From Lysobacter sp. Root76 (GTDB taxonomy: Bacteria > Pseudomonadota > Gammaproteobacteria > Xanthomonadales > Xanthomonadaceae), in the NCBI RefSeq assembly GCF_001428685.1, contig NZ_LMIK01000005.1, positions 453,224 through 517,223 on the forward strand: DNA of 64,000 bases, given 5' to 3'. This document shows positions 18,005 through 27,491 of the stretch, piece by piece; position 1 is the first letter of the stretch, and every line of letters begins with the position of its first letter. The position numbers and the translations under genes were made by a program. The notes under the pieces were generated by a model, which was not told where the DNA came from, searched no databases, and saw only the letters and a program-made list of their open reading frames with translations.

Positions 18005-18684
18005 CAGTACGCTCCGCAATCGTCGGCCATGCGCGCATCGATGCCGCGTTGTTCGGACTGGATGCGCGCTCGCTCGCTCTGCAGCGCGCTGTTGTAGCGG
18101 CGGTCGAGCTCGTAGCGGCGGTCGCCTAGCCGCGCGCAGACTTCGCTTTGCGGCAGGGTGTGGCATTCGTCGCGTACCCAGGTGCCGGCAGGGTACGCGA
18201 ATCCCACGCCCGGCGGCAGCGGACGCGGCGGCCCGGGGCGGAATTCGCTGGGCGGCGGCCGGCGTCCGCCGACGTTGTCGCCGAGCGGATTGCGGGTCGC
18301 GATCACCGGCATCAGCGTCCACAGCGGCACCCAGCGCGGATTGCCCTCGGCGGTTTCGCTGGTGTAGCGATCGCCGTCGGGCGTCACGCATTCGTACATG
18401 GGGCGCGGGGTGTTGACCACGATCACCTGCGTTCGCGGCGCCGGCGCGGCCGCGGGCGGCGGCGGCTCGGCGCGGCTGACCGCCTCGGCCGGACGCGGTG
18501 CGGGATCGCGCGGCAGCGCCATCGCGCGGGTCTGCTGCTGCTCGCCGCGCGCGCAGGGCGTGTCGCGCAGGCTCAGGCGGCCGCTGGCATCGGTGCAGCG
18601 GTAGATGGTGACTTCGGCCGCGTGCGCGCCGCCGGCCAGGGCCAGCAACGCGAGCAGCAGGCAGGGGCGGAAACGGCGGGACAT
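18004..18684 (-). CDS. DUF4124-domain secreted protein (paralogue 1)
   Basis: The protein has 226 residues: a signal peptide (CLLLALLALAGGAHAAE), a DUF4124 domain beginning VTIYRCTDASGRLSLRDTPC that is nearly identical in pattern to the downstream paralogue, a proline-rich linker and a C-terminal region with PMYECVTPDGDRYTSE and paired cysteines. It is the first gene of a two-gene unit. No activity is known. Confidence 0.78.
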   Translation of the reverse strand: MSRRFRPCLLLALLALAGGAHAAEVTIYRCTDASGRLSLRDTPCARGEQQQTRAMALPRDPAPRPAEAVSRAEPPPPAAAPAPRTQVIVVNTPRPMYECVTPDGDRYTSETAEGNPRWVPLWTLMPVIATRNPLGDNVGGRRPPPSEFRPGPPRPLPPGVGFAYPAGTWVRDECHTLPQSEVCARLGDRRYELDRRYNSALQSERARIQSEQRGIDARMADDCGAY

Positions 18685-18757
18685 GCGCGCATCTTGCGCC
18701 AGCGATTTGCCGCGCGAAAGCGCTGCTGTTGCCGGCGGAGCGCCCGTTGACAGCCGT

Positions 18758-19327
18758 TCAGGCGCGCAGCACGGCGCCGCTGCGGGCGTCGCGGATCTGC
18801 GTCGGCGACGTCAGGCCGCCGGTCTCGCCGACGCTGACGCCGTCGAGCAGGGCCAGCACCGAGGGGTCCAGCGTCGCGCGTGCGTGCGCTGGCGGGGCGC
18901 CGGCGAGGTTGGCGCTGGTCGATACCAACGGACCTGCGAACGCGGCGCACAGCGCGATTACGGTCGGATGCGCGCTGACCCGCACCGCGACGCCGTCGTG
19001 TTGGCCGGTGATCCAGCCCGGCACGCGCGCAGTGGTGGGCACGATCCAGGTGTGGGGGCCGGGCCAGCTCGCCTGTACGGCCTGGCGGCGCTCGGGCGCC
19101 AGGGCATCCCAATCGAGCAGGCCGTCGAACTGGGCGAGGGCGCCGGCGATCAGGATCACGCCCTTGTCGACGGGGCGTTGCTTGATCGCGAGCAGGCGCA
19201 GCACCGCGGCTTCGTCGTGGGGATCGCAGCCCAGGCCCCAGACGGCTTCGGTCGGATAGGCGATCACGCCGCCGCGGCGCAGCGCGGCAGCGGCGGCCTC
19301 GATGGACAGGGGCGCGAGGGAGCTCAT
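18758..19327 (-). CDS. tsaC: Threonylcarbamoyl-AMP synthase TsaC
   Basis: TsaC makes threonylcarbamoyl-AMP from threonine, bicarbonate and ATP, the first step of t6A37 modification of ANN-decoding tRNAs. The 189 residues match E. coli TsaC (190). The YrdC-fold motifs are seen: GGVIAYPTEAVWGLGCDP, then KQRPVDKGVILIAG (the KRP-like ATP/threonine site), GPHTWIVP and VSTSANLAG. The ATG at 19327 gives the family's usual N-terminus (LSIEAAAAALRRGGVIAYPT); a longer in-frame extension exists but runs into a repeat. Confidence 0.94.
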   Translation of the reverse strand: MSSLAPLSIEAAAAALRRGGVIAYPTEAVWGLGCDPHDEAAVLRLLAIKQRPVDKGVILIAGALAQFDGLLDWDALAPERRQAVQASWPGPHTWIVPTTARVPGWITGQHDGVAVRVSAHPTVIALCAAFAGPLVSTSANLAGAPPAHARATLDPSVLALLDGVSVGETGGLTSPTQIRDARSGAVLRA

Positions 19328-19404
19328 GCGCGCAGTGTCGCATTGCGCCGCCGCGGCCGGAATGCGGCGGTCCGCCATCCGCCTTTGGGCCATCCGCCTT
19401 GGGG

Positions 19405-19522
19405 TAGGAGCGGCGTAAGCCGCGACCGCGGCAAGCGGCAACCGTCGTCAATCCCGGTTTCGGCAAGAGTCTCGTCGGCCGCTAATCCATCGCTTCGGGG
19501 TCGCGGCTCACGCCGCTCCTAC
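19405..19522. repeat. REP-like inverted repeat pair
   Basis: The left arm GTAGGAGCGGCGTAAGCC and the inverted right arm ending CGCTCCTAC enclose about 70 bases between tsaC and the AA10 gene. It is the same family as the other dispersed elements. Confidence 0.85.
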
Positions 19523-19626
19523 CCCGAAGCCGAAGCGCGGCCAAAGCTTGAAGCGCGGTCGAAGTCGAAGAGCGGTCAAAGCCGAAGCGCGACGCAGGGG
19601 CGTGCGGCCCCTGCGTCGTGTGCGGC

Positions 19627-20805
19627 TCAGTACGCGATCCAGGCGTCGCGCCAGGCCCAGCCGCTACCCGGGCGATAGGCATCGGCGTCGATGTTGCACC
19701 AGGCGCCTTCGGGGAAGGGCTTGCAGGCGTAGAGCTTGCCGTCGCCGGCCTTGACCACGGTCTGGCCCGGCACGTACTGGCCGATGCCGGTCGGGTAGAC
19801 GTAGTCGTAGTCCGGGGTCGGGCCCGGCGGCTCCGGCGGTTCCGGAGGCGGCGGCAAGAGCACGTCGATCTGGTGGCTGCGGCCGCTGCCGGTCAGGTAG
19901 ACGCGGTTGCCGGTCGCCGCCGGCACCGGCGTGATCGCGCCGTTCTGGAGCACGCCGATGCGCACGGTGCTGGCCTGGGCGTTGACGTTCTGCGCCACCC
20001 GCAGCGGCCAGGCCGCGGCCGAGGTCTGCCCGGCCGTCAGCACGGTGTCGATGCGCTCGGCGTCGCTGCCGTCGGCGTTGAACACGCGCACGCTCACGGT
20101 GGTGCCGATCGGATGGTCGTTCTGCGCGGTCAGCGGACCGGCGTCGCGCCACTGCGGCGGAGGCGGCGGGTTGCCGCCTCCGGCGAACTTCACGTCCATG
20201 CAGGTGTAGAAGGCCTCGGTCGAATCCGAACGCTGCCAGGTGTTGTAGATCACGTGGCGGCCGCTGCGTTGCGGGATCGTGCACTGCAAGCGGTAGATGC
20301 CGCCGACCACGGGCACGTTGCCGATGCTGCAGAAGTGTTCGAGATCGTTCCAGCGCAGCGGGGTCTGCGGATCCCAGCCTTCGCGGGTGATGTAGAACGC
20401 CCACTCGCGGGTCGCGTGCGGCGCGGTGCCGCGGAACTGGAACTCATAGCTGCCCGCGGAGATGTCGGTGGCCTGCCAGTCGTCGCGCGGCAGGTCCAGG
20501 CCGCGGAAGGTCGCATTGTTGCCGCTGCACAGCTTGCCGTCGGGCACCACCGCGCGGTGATTGTCGTTGGCGTTGGCCTGGTTGATGCTCATCCAGTCGT
20601 AGAACGCCTGGGTGCCGCCGACCTGGGTCGCGGCGCGACAGGCGGGGTCGGTGGGGTTCTCGATATTGCCCTGGGCGCAGTAATAGACGCGGCTGTAGGG
20701 ATGAATCATGGTGCCGTGCGCCTGCGCGTCGGCCTGCGGCCACAGGGCCGCCAGCGCCAGCGCGGACGCCCATCCGGCGTGCGTGCGCGTGTTGAACGTG
20801 GTCAT
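19627..20805 (-). CDS. AA10 lytic polysaccharide monooxygenase, chitin-binding
   Basis: A secreted copper enzyme of 392 residues that cleaves crystalline chitin (or cellulose) oxidatively. The signal peptide ends ...ADAQA, so the mature chain begins with His30, the first ligand of the copper histidine brace; His130 in TAPHATREWAF is the second. The catalytic domain runs to about residue 210, followed by a proline linker, a domain like module 2 of GbpA-type proteins, a second proline linker, and a CBM5/12-like chitin-binding module (VYPTGIGQYVPGQTVV to the C-terminal WRDAWIAY). The ATG at 20805 has GGGAG five bases upstream. Chitin is the likely substrate. Confidence 0.92.
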   Translation of the reverse strand: MTTFNTRTHAGWASALALAALWPQADAQAHGTMIHPYSRVYYCAQGNIENPTDPACRAATQVGGTQAFYDWMSINQANANDNHRAVVPDGKLCSGNNATFRGLDLPRDDWQATDISAGSYEFQFRGTAPHATREWAFYITREGWDPQTPLRWNDLEHFCSIGNVPVVGGIYRLQCTIPQRSGRHVIYNTWQRSDSTEAFYTCMDVKFAGGGNPPPPPQWRDAGPLTAQNDHPIGTTVSVRVFNADGSDAERIDTVLTAGQTSAAAWPLRVAQNVNAQASTVRIGVLQNGAITPVPAATGNRVYLTGSGRSHQIDVLLPPPPEPPEPPGPTPDYDYVYPTGIGQYVPGQTVVKAGDGKLYACKPFPEGAWCNIDADAYRPGSGWAWRDAWIAY

Positions 20806-21201
20806 GTCGACTCCCGACATAGAGTGGAAGGGTAGGTGAGCCCCTCGGTCAGGAAGTCCTGCGGTGACGCGCATCGCGGGACATGGCCGCGATCTGTTCT
20901 AGCCGTCGATGGTAGGGCGCGTGCGCGGACGAATCTGTGGCGCAGTTCGCGGTGCGGCGAGCGCGAAGACGACGATGGGCGGCGTTGGCCGCCGTACTGC
21001 GGCACGTTGCGCGCGGCGGCGACGGAACATTTCGCGGCGATTCGCCCGCTGGCTGCGTGGCCTCTGTGGGAGCGGCGTGAGCCGCGATCGCGGCAAGCCG
21101 AACTGCGTCGTCGCTCCCTTTCCATCGCGGCTCACGCCGCTCCCACAGGACTTTCCGGGGAAGCGCTGCCCCGGGCAGGCCGGGGCTCATGGGCGCCGCG
21201 A
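20806..21201. other. Intergenic region between the AA10 gene and topA
   Basis: About 400 bases with no credible gene. It contains the upstream region of the AA10 gene and one REP-like pair at 21064-21148. Frames through it are shadows of neighbouring coding or repeat sequence. Confidence 0.6.
21064..21148. repeat. REP-like inverted repeat pair
   Basis: Arms CTGTGGGAGCGGCGTGAGCC and the reverse complement ending CTCCCACAG, about 38 bases apart, just beyond the 3' end of topA. It may form the 3' hairpin of the topA transcript. Confidence 0.85.
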
Positions 21202-23757
21202 TCAGGCGGTCGTTTTCTTGACCAGTTTCTTGGCGGTGCTGATCGCTTTCTTGGCCGGCGCCGCGGCTTCGACCGGCGCCGGCTTGGCCGCGACCTTCTT
21301 CACGGCTTTCTTCGCAGCCTTCTTCGCAGCCTTCTTCGCGGTCTTCTTGACCGCCTTCTTCGCCGCCGGCTTCTTTTCCGTGGACTTCTTTTCTGCGGTC
21401 TTCTTGGCCGCCGCCTTCTTGGCCGGCGCGTCCTTCTTGGCCGCGGTCTTCTTGCCGAAACGGCCGCGCATCGGCTTGCCGGTTTCTTCCATCAGCTTGA
21501 CCACTTCCTCCAGCGTCAGCGACGCCGGCTCGCGGTCCTTGGGAATGCGGCCGTTGAGCTTGCCGTCGCTGATGTAGGGACCGAAGCGGCCGTTGAGGAC
21601 CTGGATCTCGCTGCCTTCGAATTCCTTGATGATGCGGTTGCGCGCGATCTCTTCCTTCTCTTCGATCAGGAACACCGCGCGCGCCAGGTCGATCGTGTAC
21701 GGATCGTCTTCCTTCTTCAGCGAGGCATAGGTGCTGCCGCGCTTGGCGAAGGGACCGAAACGGCCGATGCCGACGCTGACTTCCTCGTCCTTGTCCTGGC
21801 CGAGCTTGCGCGGCAGCTTGAACAGCTCCAGCGCATCCTCCAGGCCGATGGTGTGCATGCTCTGGCCGGGCCGCAGCGACGCGAAGGTCGGCTTGTCCTC
21901 GTCCTCGGCGGTGCCGATCTGGGCGTACGGCCCGTAGCGGCCCAGGCGCACGCTGACCGGCTTGCCGCTCTTGGGGTCGGTGCCGAGTTCGCGCGCGCCG
22001 GTGGCTTCGCTGCGATCGACCGATTCCTTCTTCTCTTCGACCAGCTTCTTGAACGGTTCCCAGAACCGTTCCATCAGCGGCACCCACTCCTCTTCGCCGC
22101 GCGAGACCGCGTCGAGCTCGTCTTCGAGCTTGGCGGTGAAGTCGTAGTCGACGTACTGGGTGAAATGGCCGGACAGGAACTTCGACACCGCGCGGCCGAC
22201 GTCGCTGGGACGGAAGCTGCGGCTTTCGAGTTCGACGTACTTGCGGAACAGCAGGGTCTGGATGATCGAGGCGTAGGTCGAGGGACGGCCGATGCCGTAT
22301 TCCTCCAGCGCCTTGACCAGCGCCGCTTCGGTGTAGCGCGCCGGCGGCTGGGTGAAGTGCTGGTCGGTGTGGATGCGGTCCAGCGGCACGCGGTCGCCGG
22401 TCTTCATCGCCGGCAGCTTGCGGCCCTCGTCCTCGTCCTCGGCGGCCTTGGCGTCCTTGCCTTCCTCGTAGACCGCCAGGAAGCCCGGATCGATCACGGT
22501 GGTGCCGCTGGCGCGGAAGCTGTGCTCGCTGCCGGCGGCCAGGTCGACCGAGACGGTGTTGAGCGTGGCCGGCACCATCTGCGAGGCGACGGTGCGCTTC
22601 CAGATCAGTTCGTACAGGCGGCGTGCGTCGTCGTCGAGGAAGCGCGACACCTGCGAGGGCGTGCGCAGCGCGGAGGTCGGGCGCACCGCTTCGTGCGCTT
22701 CCTGGGCGTTCTTGGACTTGGTCTTGTAGACGTTGGGCTGGTCGGGCAGGGCGCGGGTGCCGTAGTCGCGCGCGATCACGTCGCGCAGTTCGACCAGGGC
22801 GTCGGCCGACAGCGCGACCGAGTCGGTACGCATGTAGCTGATCAGGCCGACCGTGCCTTCATCGCCGATCGCCACGCCTTCGTACAGCTTCTGCGCGACC
22901 TGCATGGTGCGCTTGGTGGTGAAGCCGAGCTTGCGCGCGGCCTCCTGCTGCAGGGTCGAGGTGGTGAACGGCGGCGCCGGACGGCGCTTGCGTTCCTTGC
23001 TGGCCACGTCGGTGACGTGCAGGGCGCCGTTGGCGGCCGCGACCAGGCGCTTGCGCGCGGCTTCGGCGGTGTCGCCTTCGGTGATGGTGAACTGTTCGAA
23101 CTTCTTGCCGTCCAGCTTGACCAGCTTGGCGGTGAAGGTCTGGGTCGGGTGCGCGCACTCGGCCTCGATGGTCCAGTACTCGCGGGCGACGAAGGCTTCG
23201 ATCTCCTCCTCGCGCTCGACGATCATGCGCAGCGCCGGCGATTGCACGCGCCCGGCGGACAGGCCGCGCTGGACCTTGCGCCACAGTACCGGCGACAGAT
23301 TGAAGCCGACCAGGTAGTCGAGCGCGCGCCGCGCCTGCTGGGCGTCGACCAGGTCGCCGGCGATCGCGCGCGGATGGTTCATCGCTTCCTTGATCGCGCG
23401 CGGGGTGATCTCGGTGAACACCACGCGTTGCAGCGGCTTGCCTTCGAGCAGGCCGCGCTCGCGCAGGATCTCGCCGATGTGCCAGCTGATCGCCTCGCCT
23501 TCGCGGTCCGGGTCGGTCGCCAGAAACAGGTTGTCGGCGCTCTTGGCGGCCTTGGCGATGGCATCGACGTGCTTTTCGTTCTTCTCGATGACCGCATAGT
23601 CCATCGCGAAGTGGTTGTCCGGATCGACCGCGCCTTCCTTGGGCACCAGATCGCGGACGTGGCCGTAGGAGGCCAGGACGGTGAAGTCCTTGCCGAGGTA
23701 CTTGTTGATCGTCTTGGCCTTGGCGGGCGACTCGACGATGAGGAGGTTCTTGGCCAT
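21202..23757 (-). CDS. topA: DNA topoisomerase I (type IA)
   Basis: TopA relaxes negative supercoils by cutting one strand through a tyrosine link. The protein has 851 residues starting at the ATG at 23757 (MAKNLLIVESPAKAKTINKYLG, the family's Toprim start). The Toprim acidic cluster DPDREGEA and the active-site stretch ISYMRTDS with the catalytic Tyr are present. After the core come repeats like the C-terminal domains of this family (RFGPYISDGKLNG). The last 90 residues are a long Lys/Ala-rich tail (KKAAKKA-type repeats), as in several high-G+C relatives, probably for non-specific DNA binding. A longer reading frame upstream is less likely. Confidence 0.96.
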   Translation of the reverse strand: MAKNLLIVESPAKAKTINKYLGKDFTVLASYGHVRDLVPKEGAVDPDNHFAMDYAVIEKNEKHVDAIAKAAKSADNLFLATDPDREGEAISWHIGEILRERGLLEGKPLQRVVFTEITPRAIKEAMNHPRAIAGDLVDAQQARRALDYLVGFNLSPVLWRKVQRGLSAGRVQSPALRMIVEREEEIEAFVAREYWTIEAECAHPTQTFTAKLVKLDGKKFEQFTITEGDTAEAARKRLVAAANGALHVTDVASKERKRRPAPPFTTSTLQQEAARKLGFTTKRTMQVAQKLYEGVAIGDEGTVGLISYMRTDSVALSADALVELRDVIARDYGTRALPDQPNVYKTKSKNAQEAHEAVRPTSALRTPSQVSRFLDDDARRLYELIWKRTVASQMVPATLNTVSVDLAAGSEHSFRASGTTVIDPGFLAVYEEGKDAKAAEDEDEGRKLPAMKTGDRVPLDRIHTDQHFTQPPARYTEAALVKALEEYGIGRPSTYASIIQTLLFRKYVELESRSFRPSDVGRAVSKFLSGHFTQYVDYDFTAKLEDELDAVSRGEEEWVPLMERFWEPFKKLVEEKKESVDRSEATGARELGTDPKSGKPVSVRLGRYGPYAQIGTAEDEDKPTFASLRPGQSMHTIGLEDALELFKLPRKLGQDKDEEVSVGIGRFGPFAKRGSTYASLKKEDDPYTIDLARAVFLIEEKEEIARNRIIKEFEGSEIQVLNGRFGPYISDGKLNGRIPKDREPASLTLEEVVKLMEETGKPMRGRFGKKTAAKKDAPAKKAAAKKTAEKKSTEKKPAAKKAVKKTAKKAAKKAAKKAVKKVAAKPAPVEAAAPAKKAISTAKKLVKKTTA

Positions 23758-23961
23758 TGGAGCTCCGCAGGGGCCATTGCCGGCGCACTGCAACTGACTA
23801 ACGCAAAGAAGGCTACGCCCGCGGCAATGAAGACGCGGGCGTTCAGGGTTTCCTTTTTTATTGGGACCATGCGGCGGCCCCGGCTGTCAAGCGCGGGGCG
23901 TTGCGAGTGCGACCGGGAGCCGGTTAGGACCAGCCTCCCATTCAGCTTCGGCCGTTCAGGT

Positions 23962-24897
23962 TCAGCGGCCGGCGCTCAGGCCGACGGCGGCCAGCATGAA
24001 CAAAGCGAACACCAGATACAGCGCCGCCAGGACGCCGAAAATCACCAAAATTACGGTCGCGACCGTGCCCAGCTCGGGGCGCTGGCGCTCCGGGTGACTG
24101 GTGTAGGCCCAGCGGTCGACCACCAGGGTGCTGGCCATCATGTCGTGCAGGCCGCGCTTGCGGTCGGTGAAGGCGACCATCAGCACGCCGATGCCCAGCG
24201 GCAGGGTCGCCACGATGTAGGCGAAGAAGCGGCCGATGCCGCGCGCCAGCGAGATGCGGCGGCCGTCGTCGTCGGTGACCTTGATCCCGATCGCCATCTT
24301 GCCCAGCGTGGCCTGCTTGGCCGACGAGTGGAACATGCCGAAGTACACCGCCTGCATGCCCAGCGGAATCAGATAGACCAGGGCCAGCAGGGCGATCGCG
24401 CCGCCGCTTTCGAACATGCTCGACGGGTCGCCGCTCATGCCGGCGCCGATGCCGAAGAACACCACCATCAGGATCATCTGGACGACCGCGCCGGCGATGC
24501 CGATCACGAAGCCGTCGATCGTGCTGGCGGCGACGCGTTTCCAGAACCCGGCGTAGACGACCTCGCCGCCCTGCACGAACTCTTCGTCCTGCGCCAGCGT
24601 CGAGCGCGGCGGGGCGTAGGGCGAGACCGGTTCGGCGACGGCGTAGGGGTTGGCGGCGGCTTCCGGCGCGGCGTCCGCCGAGGCGGTGGCGAAGGTCGCC
24701 GCGGCCACGGCCGGCCGGCCGGCGCCGGGCACGACTTCGCCGATCATCTCGCGCCAGGGGCGCCAGCTCGGCATGCCCTCGCGCCAGACCAGGGTCTCGG
24801 GCGCGAGTTGGCCGTGCTCGTGCAGCTGCGCCAGGTCTTCGGCGCGTACCGGGCCGTGACGGTTGCGGTCGCTGTCGCTGTAGTACCAATCGGTCAT
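23962..24897 (-). CDS. GYF_2-domain protein with RDD membrane domain
   Basis: The protein has 311 residues. The N-terminal 50 or so residues form a GYF_2 domain (WYYSDSDRNRHGPVRAEDLA, then LVWREGMPSWRPW). After a low-complexity linker, an RDD domain of three to four membrane helices follows (GFWKRVAASTIDGFVIG; TLGKMAIGIKVTD). RDD proteins are inner-membrane proteins of uncertain transport role. It follows its GYF_2 neighbour by six bases, so the two likely share a transcript and perhaps a partner recognised by the GYF_2 domain. Confidence 0.82.
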   Translation of the reverse strand: MTDWYYSDSDRNRHGPVRAEDLAQLHEHGQLAPETLVWREGMPSWRPWREMIGEVVPGAGRPAVAAATFATASADAAPEAAANPYAVAEPVSPYAPPRSTLAQDEEFVQGGEVVYAGFWKRVAASTIDGFVIGIAGAVVQMILMVVFFGIGAGMSGDPSSMFESGGAIALLALVYLIPLGMQAVYFGMFHSSAKQATLGKMAIGIKVTDDDGRRISLARGIGRFFAYIVATLPLGIGVLMVAFTDRKRGLHDMMASTLVVDRWAYTSHPERQRPELGTVATVILVIFGVLAALYLVFALFMLAAVGLSAGR

Positions 24898-24903
24898 GTC
24901 GGT

Positions 24904-25668
24904 TCAGCCGTTGCTGATGGAAGTGCCGGGACGGCAGGCGCTGGGACGGTAGATCGCCGGCAGGTCGCCGCCGCTGCAATCCCACTGCACGCCGCCGCCG
25001 CTCTGCGGTACCGCCTCGAACCAGATCGTCTTGCCGTCGACGCGCTCGCCGATCCCGCGCAGCTCCAGCTCGATCGCGCAATGGCCGCCTTGCATGGTGC
25101 CGATCTTGATCTGCGCGGTGGTCCTGGTGGCGTAGTCCTCGGGCGCGCCGAAGCCGTCGTCGCCGTTGCTGGGGCAGTCGCCGCCGCTGCTGAGCATGTG
25201 CTCGGCCACGGCGGTCTTGATCGGGTTGACCTCGTTGATGCTCTGCATGGCCTTGGCGCGCAGGGTGTAGTCCTGATACGCCGGCAGCGCGATCGCGGCC
25301 AGGATGCCGAGCACCGGCAGGGCCAGCACCGCCAGCACGATCACCGCGATCAGGCAGCCGGACATGCCGCGCTTGGGCTCGGGCCGGCGCACGTCGGTGC
25401 GCAGGCCGGCGCCGGCGTAGGCGGTCGTGGGGTTGATGCCGATCGGCGCGCCCGGCGGCAGCGGCGGCGGCTTGGCAGTGTCCTGCTGGATGCCGTCCAG
25501 GCCGAGTTCTTCGGACACGCGGTCCAGCGGCTGCCATTCGCGCAGGCCTTCGCGCCACACCAAGGTGTCGCGCTGGATGCGGCGATCGCGATAGCGCGCC
25601 TGCAGGTCTTCCGCGCTCAAAGGTCCGACGCGGCCCTGTGCCGCATCGTGGTAGTACCAATCCGCCAT
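24904..25668 (-). CDS. GYF_2 domain fused to a type IV pilin-like region
   Basis: The protein has 254 residues. An N-terminal GYF_2 domain (WYYHDAAQGRVGPLSAEDLQ, then LVWREGLREW) is followed by a Pro-rich linker, one hydrophobic helix (CLIAVIVLAVLALPVLGILAA) and a stretch reading LPAYQDYTLRAKAMQ, the hallmark of the start of type IV major pilins. The C-terminal part has paired cysteines. In a true pilin the helix begins the mature chain after a leader; here a soluble domain precedes it, so it is probably an inner-membrane pilin-like protein rather than a pilus subunit. GGGAG lies upstream of the ATG. Confidence 0.8.
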   Translation of the reverse strand: MADWYYHDAAQGRVGPLSAEDLQARYRDRRIQRDTLVWREGLREWQPLDRVSEELGLDGIQQDTAKPPPLPPGAPIGINPTTAYAGAGLRTDVRRPEPKRGMSGCLIAVIVLAVLALPVLGILAAIALPAYQDYTLRAKAMQSINEVNPIKTAVAEHMLSSGGDCPSNGDDGFGAPEDYATRTTAQIKIGTMQGGHCAIELELRGIGERVDGKTIWFEAVPQSGGGVQWDCSGGDLPAIYRPSACRPGTSISNG

Positions 25669-25761
25669 TTCGCTCCCCCTGGAGTCGTCCTTGATGAGGC
25701 GTCGCGCGGGCGGACGCCGGCGGGGCGCCTCCCCGGGCGCCGCGCGCTAGTTCGTGCGCCC

Positions 25762-26250
25762 TTAATGTACCGGTTCGGGCTCGTCCTCGAACATCTGGGT
25801 TTCCATCCAGGCGTAGGCCGCTTCGGACCCCGGCTGGTTGAACAGCACCATCAGCACGACCCATTTGAGGTCGTCGAGATCGAGCTCGTCCTGGTCCAGC
25901 GCCATGGCGCGGTCCAGCACCAGCTCGCGCTGGCCGGCATCGAGGATGCCGTGCTGCTCCAGGAACATCAGGAAACCGCGGCATTCGACATCGAGCTTGT
26001 CCAGCTCGGGGCCGAAGTAGACGCGGGTCGGGCCGTTCGCGCGCGGCGGGCTGGCGTCGGGCCGCTGCAGGGCCAGCGCATCGAGCCACTCGAAGGCTTT
26101 GTTGATTTCGGCGGGGCTGAAACCGGCCTGGCCCAGTTCGTCGAACAGGGGGCCGCTGCGGAGCGAATCGCGGTCGCGGACGAGGTCCGCATCGTCGGTG
26201 AAGTAATGCTCGAACAGGTACAGCAGGACGTCCAGAATGCTCTCTTTCAT
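25762..26250 (-). CDS. smg: Smg/DUF494 family protein
   Basis: The protein has 162 residues starting [17 protein letters not shown], the family's signature N-terminus, and ending with [17 protein letters not shown]. Smg lies beside dprA, def and fmt in many gammaproteobacteria, as it does here. Its biochemical role is unknown. The ATG at 26250 is chosen by the family start; GAGGG precedes it closely. Confidence 0.9.
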   Translation of the reverse strand: MKESILDVLLYLFEHYFTDDADLVRDRDSLRSGPLFDELGQAGFSPAEINKAFEWLDALALQRPDASPPRANGPTRVYFGPELDKLDVECRGFLMFLEQHGILDAGQRELVLDRAMALDQDELDLDDLKWVVLMVLFNQPGSEAAYAWMETQMFEDEPEPVH

Positions 26251-26327
26251 TTCCCTCGGCCTGCGCCGCATGCGGCGCGGTGGGTCTGGAGTGGCTGACG
26301 ACCGCTGAGCCCCTGCGCGGGAGTGGC

Positions 26328-27467
26328 TCAGCGGTTGCGGAAGTAACGGCCGTGTTGCGCCGCTACGCGACCCTCAAGCTCCATGATCAGCAGCATGGAG
26401 GACAGTACGGCAGGCGTCAATCCGGTCCGCTCGACCAGGTGATCCATACCGGTGGGGTCATGGCCGAGCGCGTGCCACAAGGACTGGTAGTTGCGGTCGT
26501 CGAGGCGTTCATCCTGAACGGGCCTCGTGACGGGCGTGTGGCCGCACTGTATGGGGGCGTTCAGGCGCAGGCGCAAGGCGGCCGCGAGTTCCTGCGCCAG
26601 CGGCGCCAGGGCCGCGATCAGCTCGTCCGGGCGTTCGACCAGGGCGGCGCCGTCGCGGATCAGGCGGTGGCAGCCGCGGGCGAGCGGGTTATGGATCGAG
26701 CCGGGCAGGGCGAACACCTCGCGGCCGGCCTCCGCGGCCAGGCGCGCGGTGATCAGGGCGCCGGAGCGTTCGGCCGCCTCGATCACCACCGTGCCCAGAC
26801 TCAGGCCGGCGATGATGCGGTTGCGCGAGGGGAAGTGCGCCGGCCGCGCGCCGGTGCCGGGCAGGTGCTCGCTGACCACCGCGCCGGTCTCGGCGATGCG
26901 CGCGTGCAGGGCGGCGTTGGCGCGCGGATAGGGCACGTCCGGTCCGGTGCCGAGCACCGCCACGGTCGCGCCGCCGCCCGCCAGCGCGGCCTGGTGGGCG
27001 GCGGTGTCGATGCCGGCGGCGAGCCCGCTGGTCACGGCCAGGCCGGAAGCGGCCAGGGCGCGGGCGAAATCGGCGGCGTTGTCGCGCCCGCCGGGCGTGG
27101 GCGCGCGGCTGCCGACCACGGCCACCGCCGGGTGCCACAGCCGGTTCGGGTCGCCGGCCACGAACAGGGCCAGCGGCGGGTTCGGGCTGCGCCGCAGCAG
27201 CGGCGGGTAGTCGGGGTCGTGCCAGCCGATCAGATGGTGCCCGGGCGCGGCCAGCCAGGCCTGGGTGCGTTCCAGTTCGGCCCCATCCGGCGTCCGCAGC
27301 GCCACCGCCTGGGCTTCGCCCAGTTTGGCCTCGCGCCAGGCCGCGGGCCCGGCCGCAAGCGCGGCGGCGGCATTGCCGTGGCGTTCCAGCAGGGCCCGGC
27401 GCGGGGCCCTGGCGCCGTCGGCGGCGATCAGGGCGATCAGGGCGTAGTGGTCGGCGATCTCGGGCAT
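26328..27467 (-). CDS. dprA: DNA-processing protein DprA (Smf)
   Basis: DprA binds incoming single-stranded DNA during natural transformation and loads RecA. The 379 residues contain the Rossmann-like core: [48 protein letters not shown] and GSALITAR-like positions, in that order. A C-terminal winged helix ([20 protein letters not shown]) is present. The ATG at 27467 begins [16 protein letters not shown]; the extra 23 upstream codons of the open frame do not resemble the family. The ribosome site is weak. Confidence 0.94.
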   Translation of the reverse strand: MPEIADHYALIALIAADGARAPRRALLERHGNAAAALAAGPAAWREAKLGEAQAVALRTPDGAELERTQAWLAAPGHHLIGWHDPDYPPLLRRSPNPPLALFVAGDPNRLWHPAVAVVGSRAPTPGGRDNAADFARALAASGLAVTSGLAAGIDTAAHQAALAGGGATVAVLGTGPDVPYPRANAALHARIAETGAVVSEHLPGTGARPAHFPSRNRIIAGLSLGTVVIEAAERSGALITARLAAEAGREVFALPGSIHNPLARGCHRLIRDGAALVERPDELIAALAPLAQELAAALRLRLNAPIQCGHTPVTRPVQDERLDDRNYQSLWHALGHDPTGMDHLVERTGLTPAVLSSMLLIMELEGRVAAQHGRYFRNR

Positions 27468-27491
27468 GCGGTCAGCCTGCCCCGGAAACGA

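Noticed and set aside
20836-26298. A 1820-codon open frame on the plus strand
   Set aside because: It runs antisense to the AA10 upstream region, topA, both GYF_2 genes and smg, has shadow composition (Arg/Gly/Leu-rich) and no domain. High-G+C DNA produces such long mirror frames.
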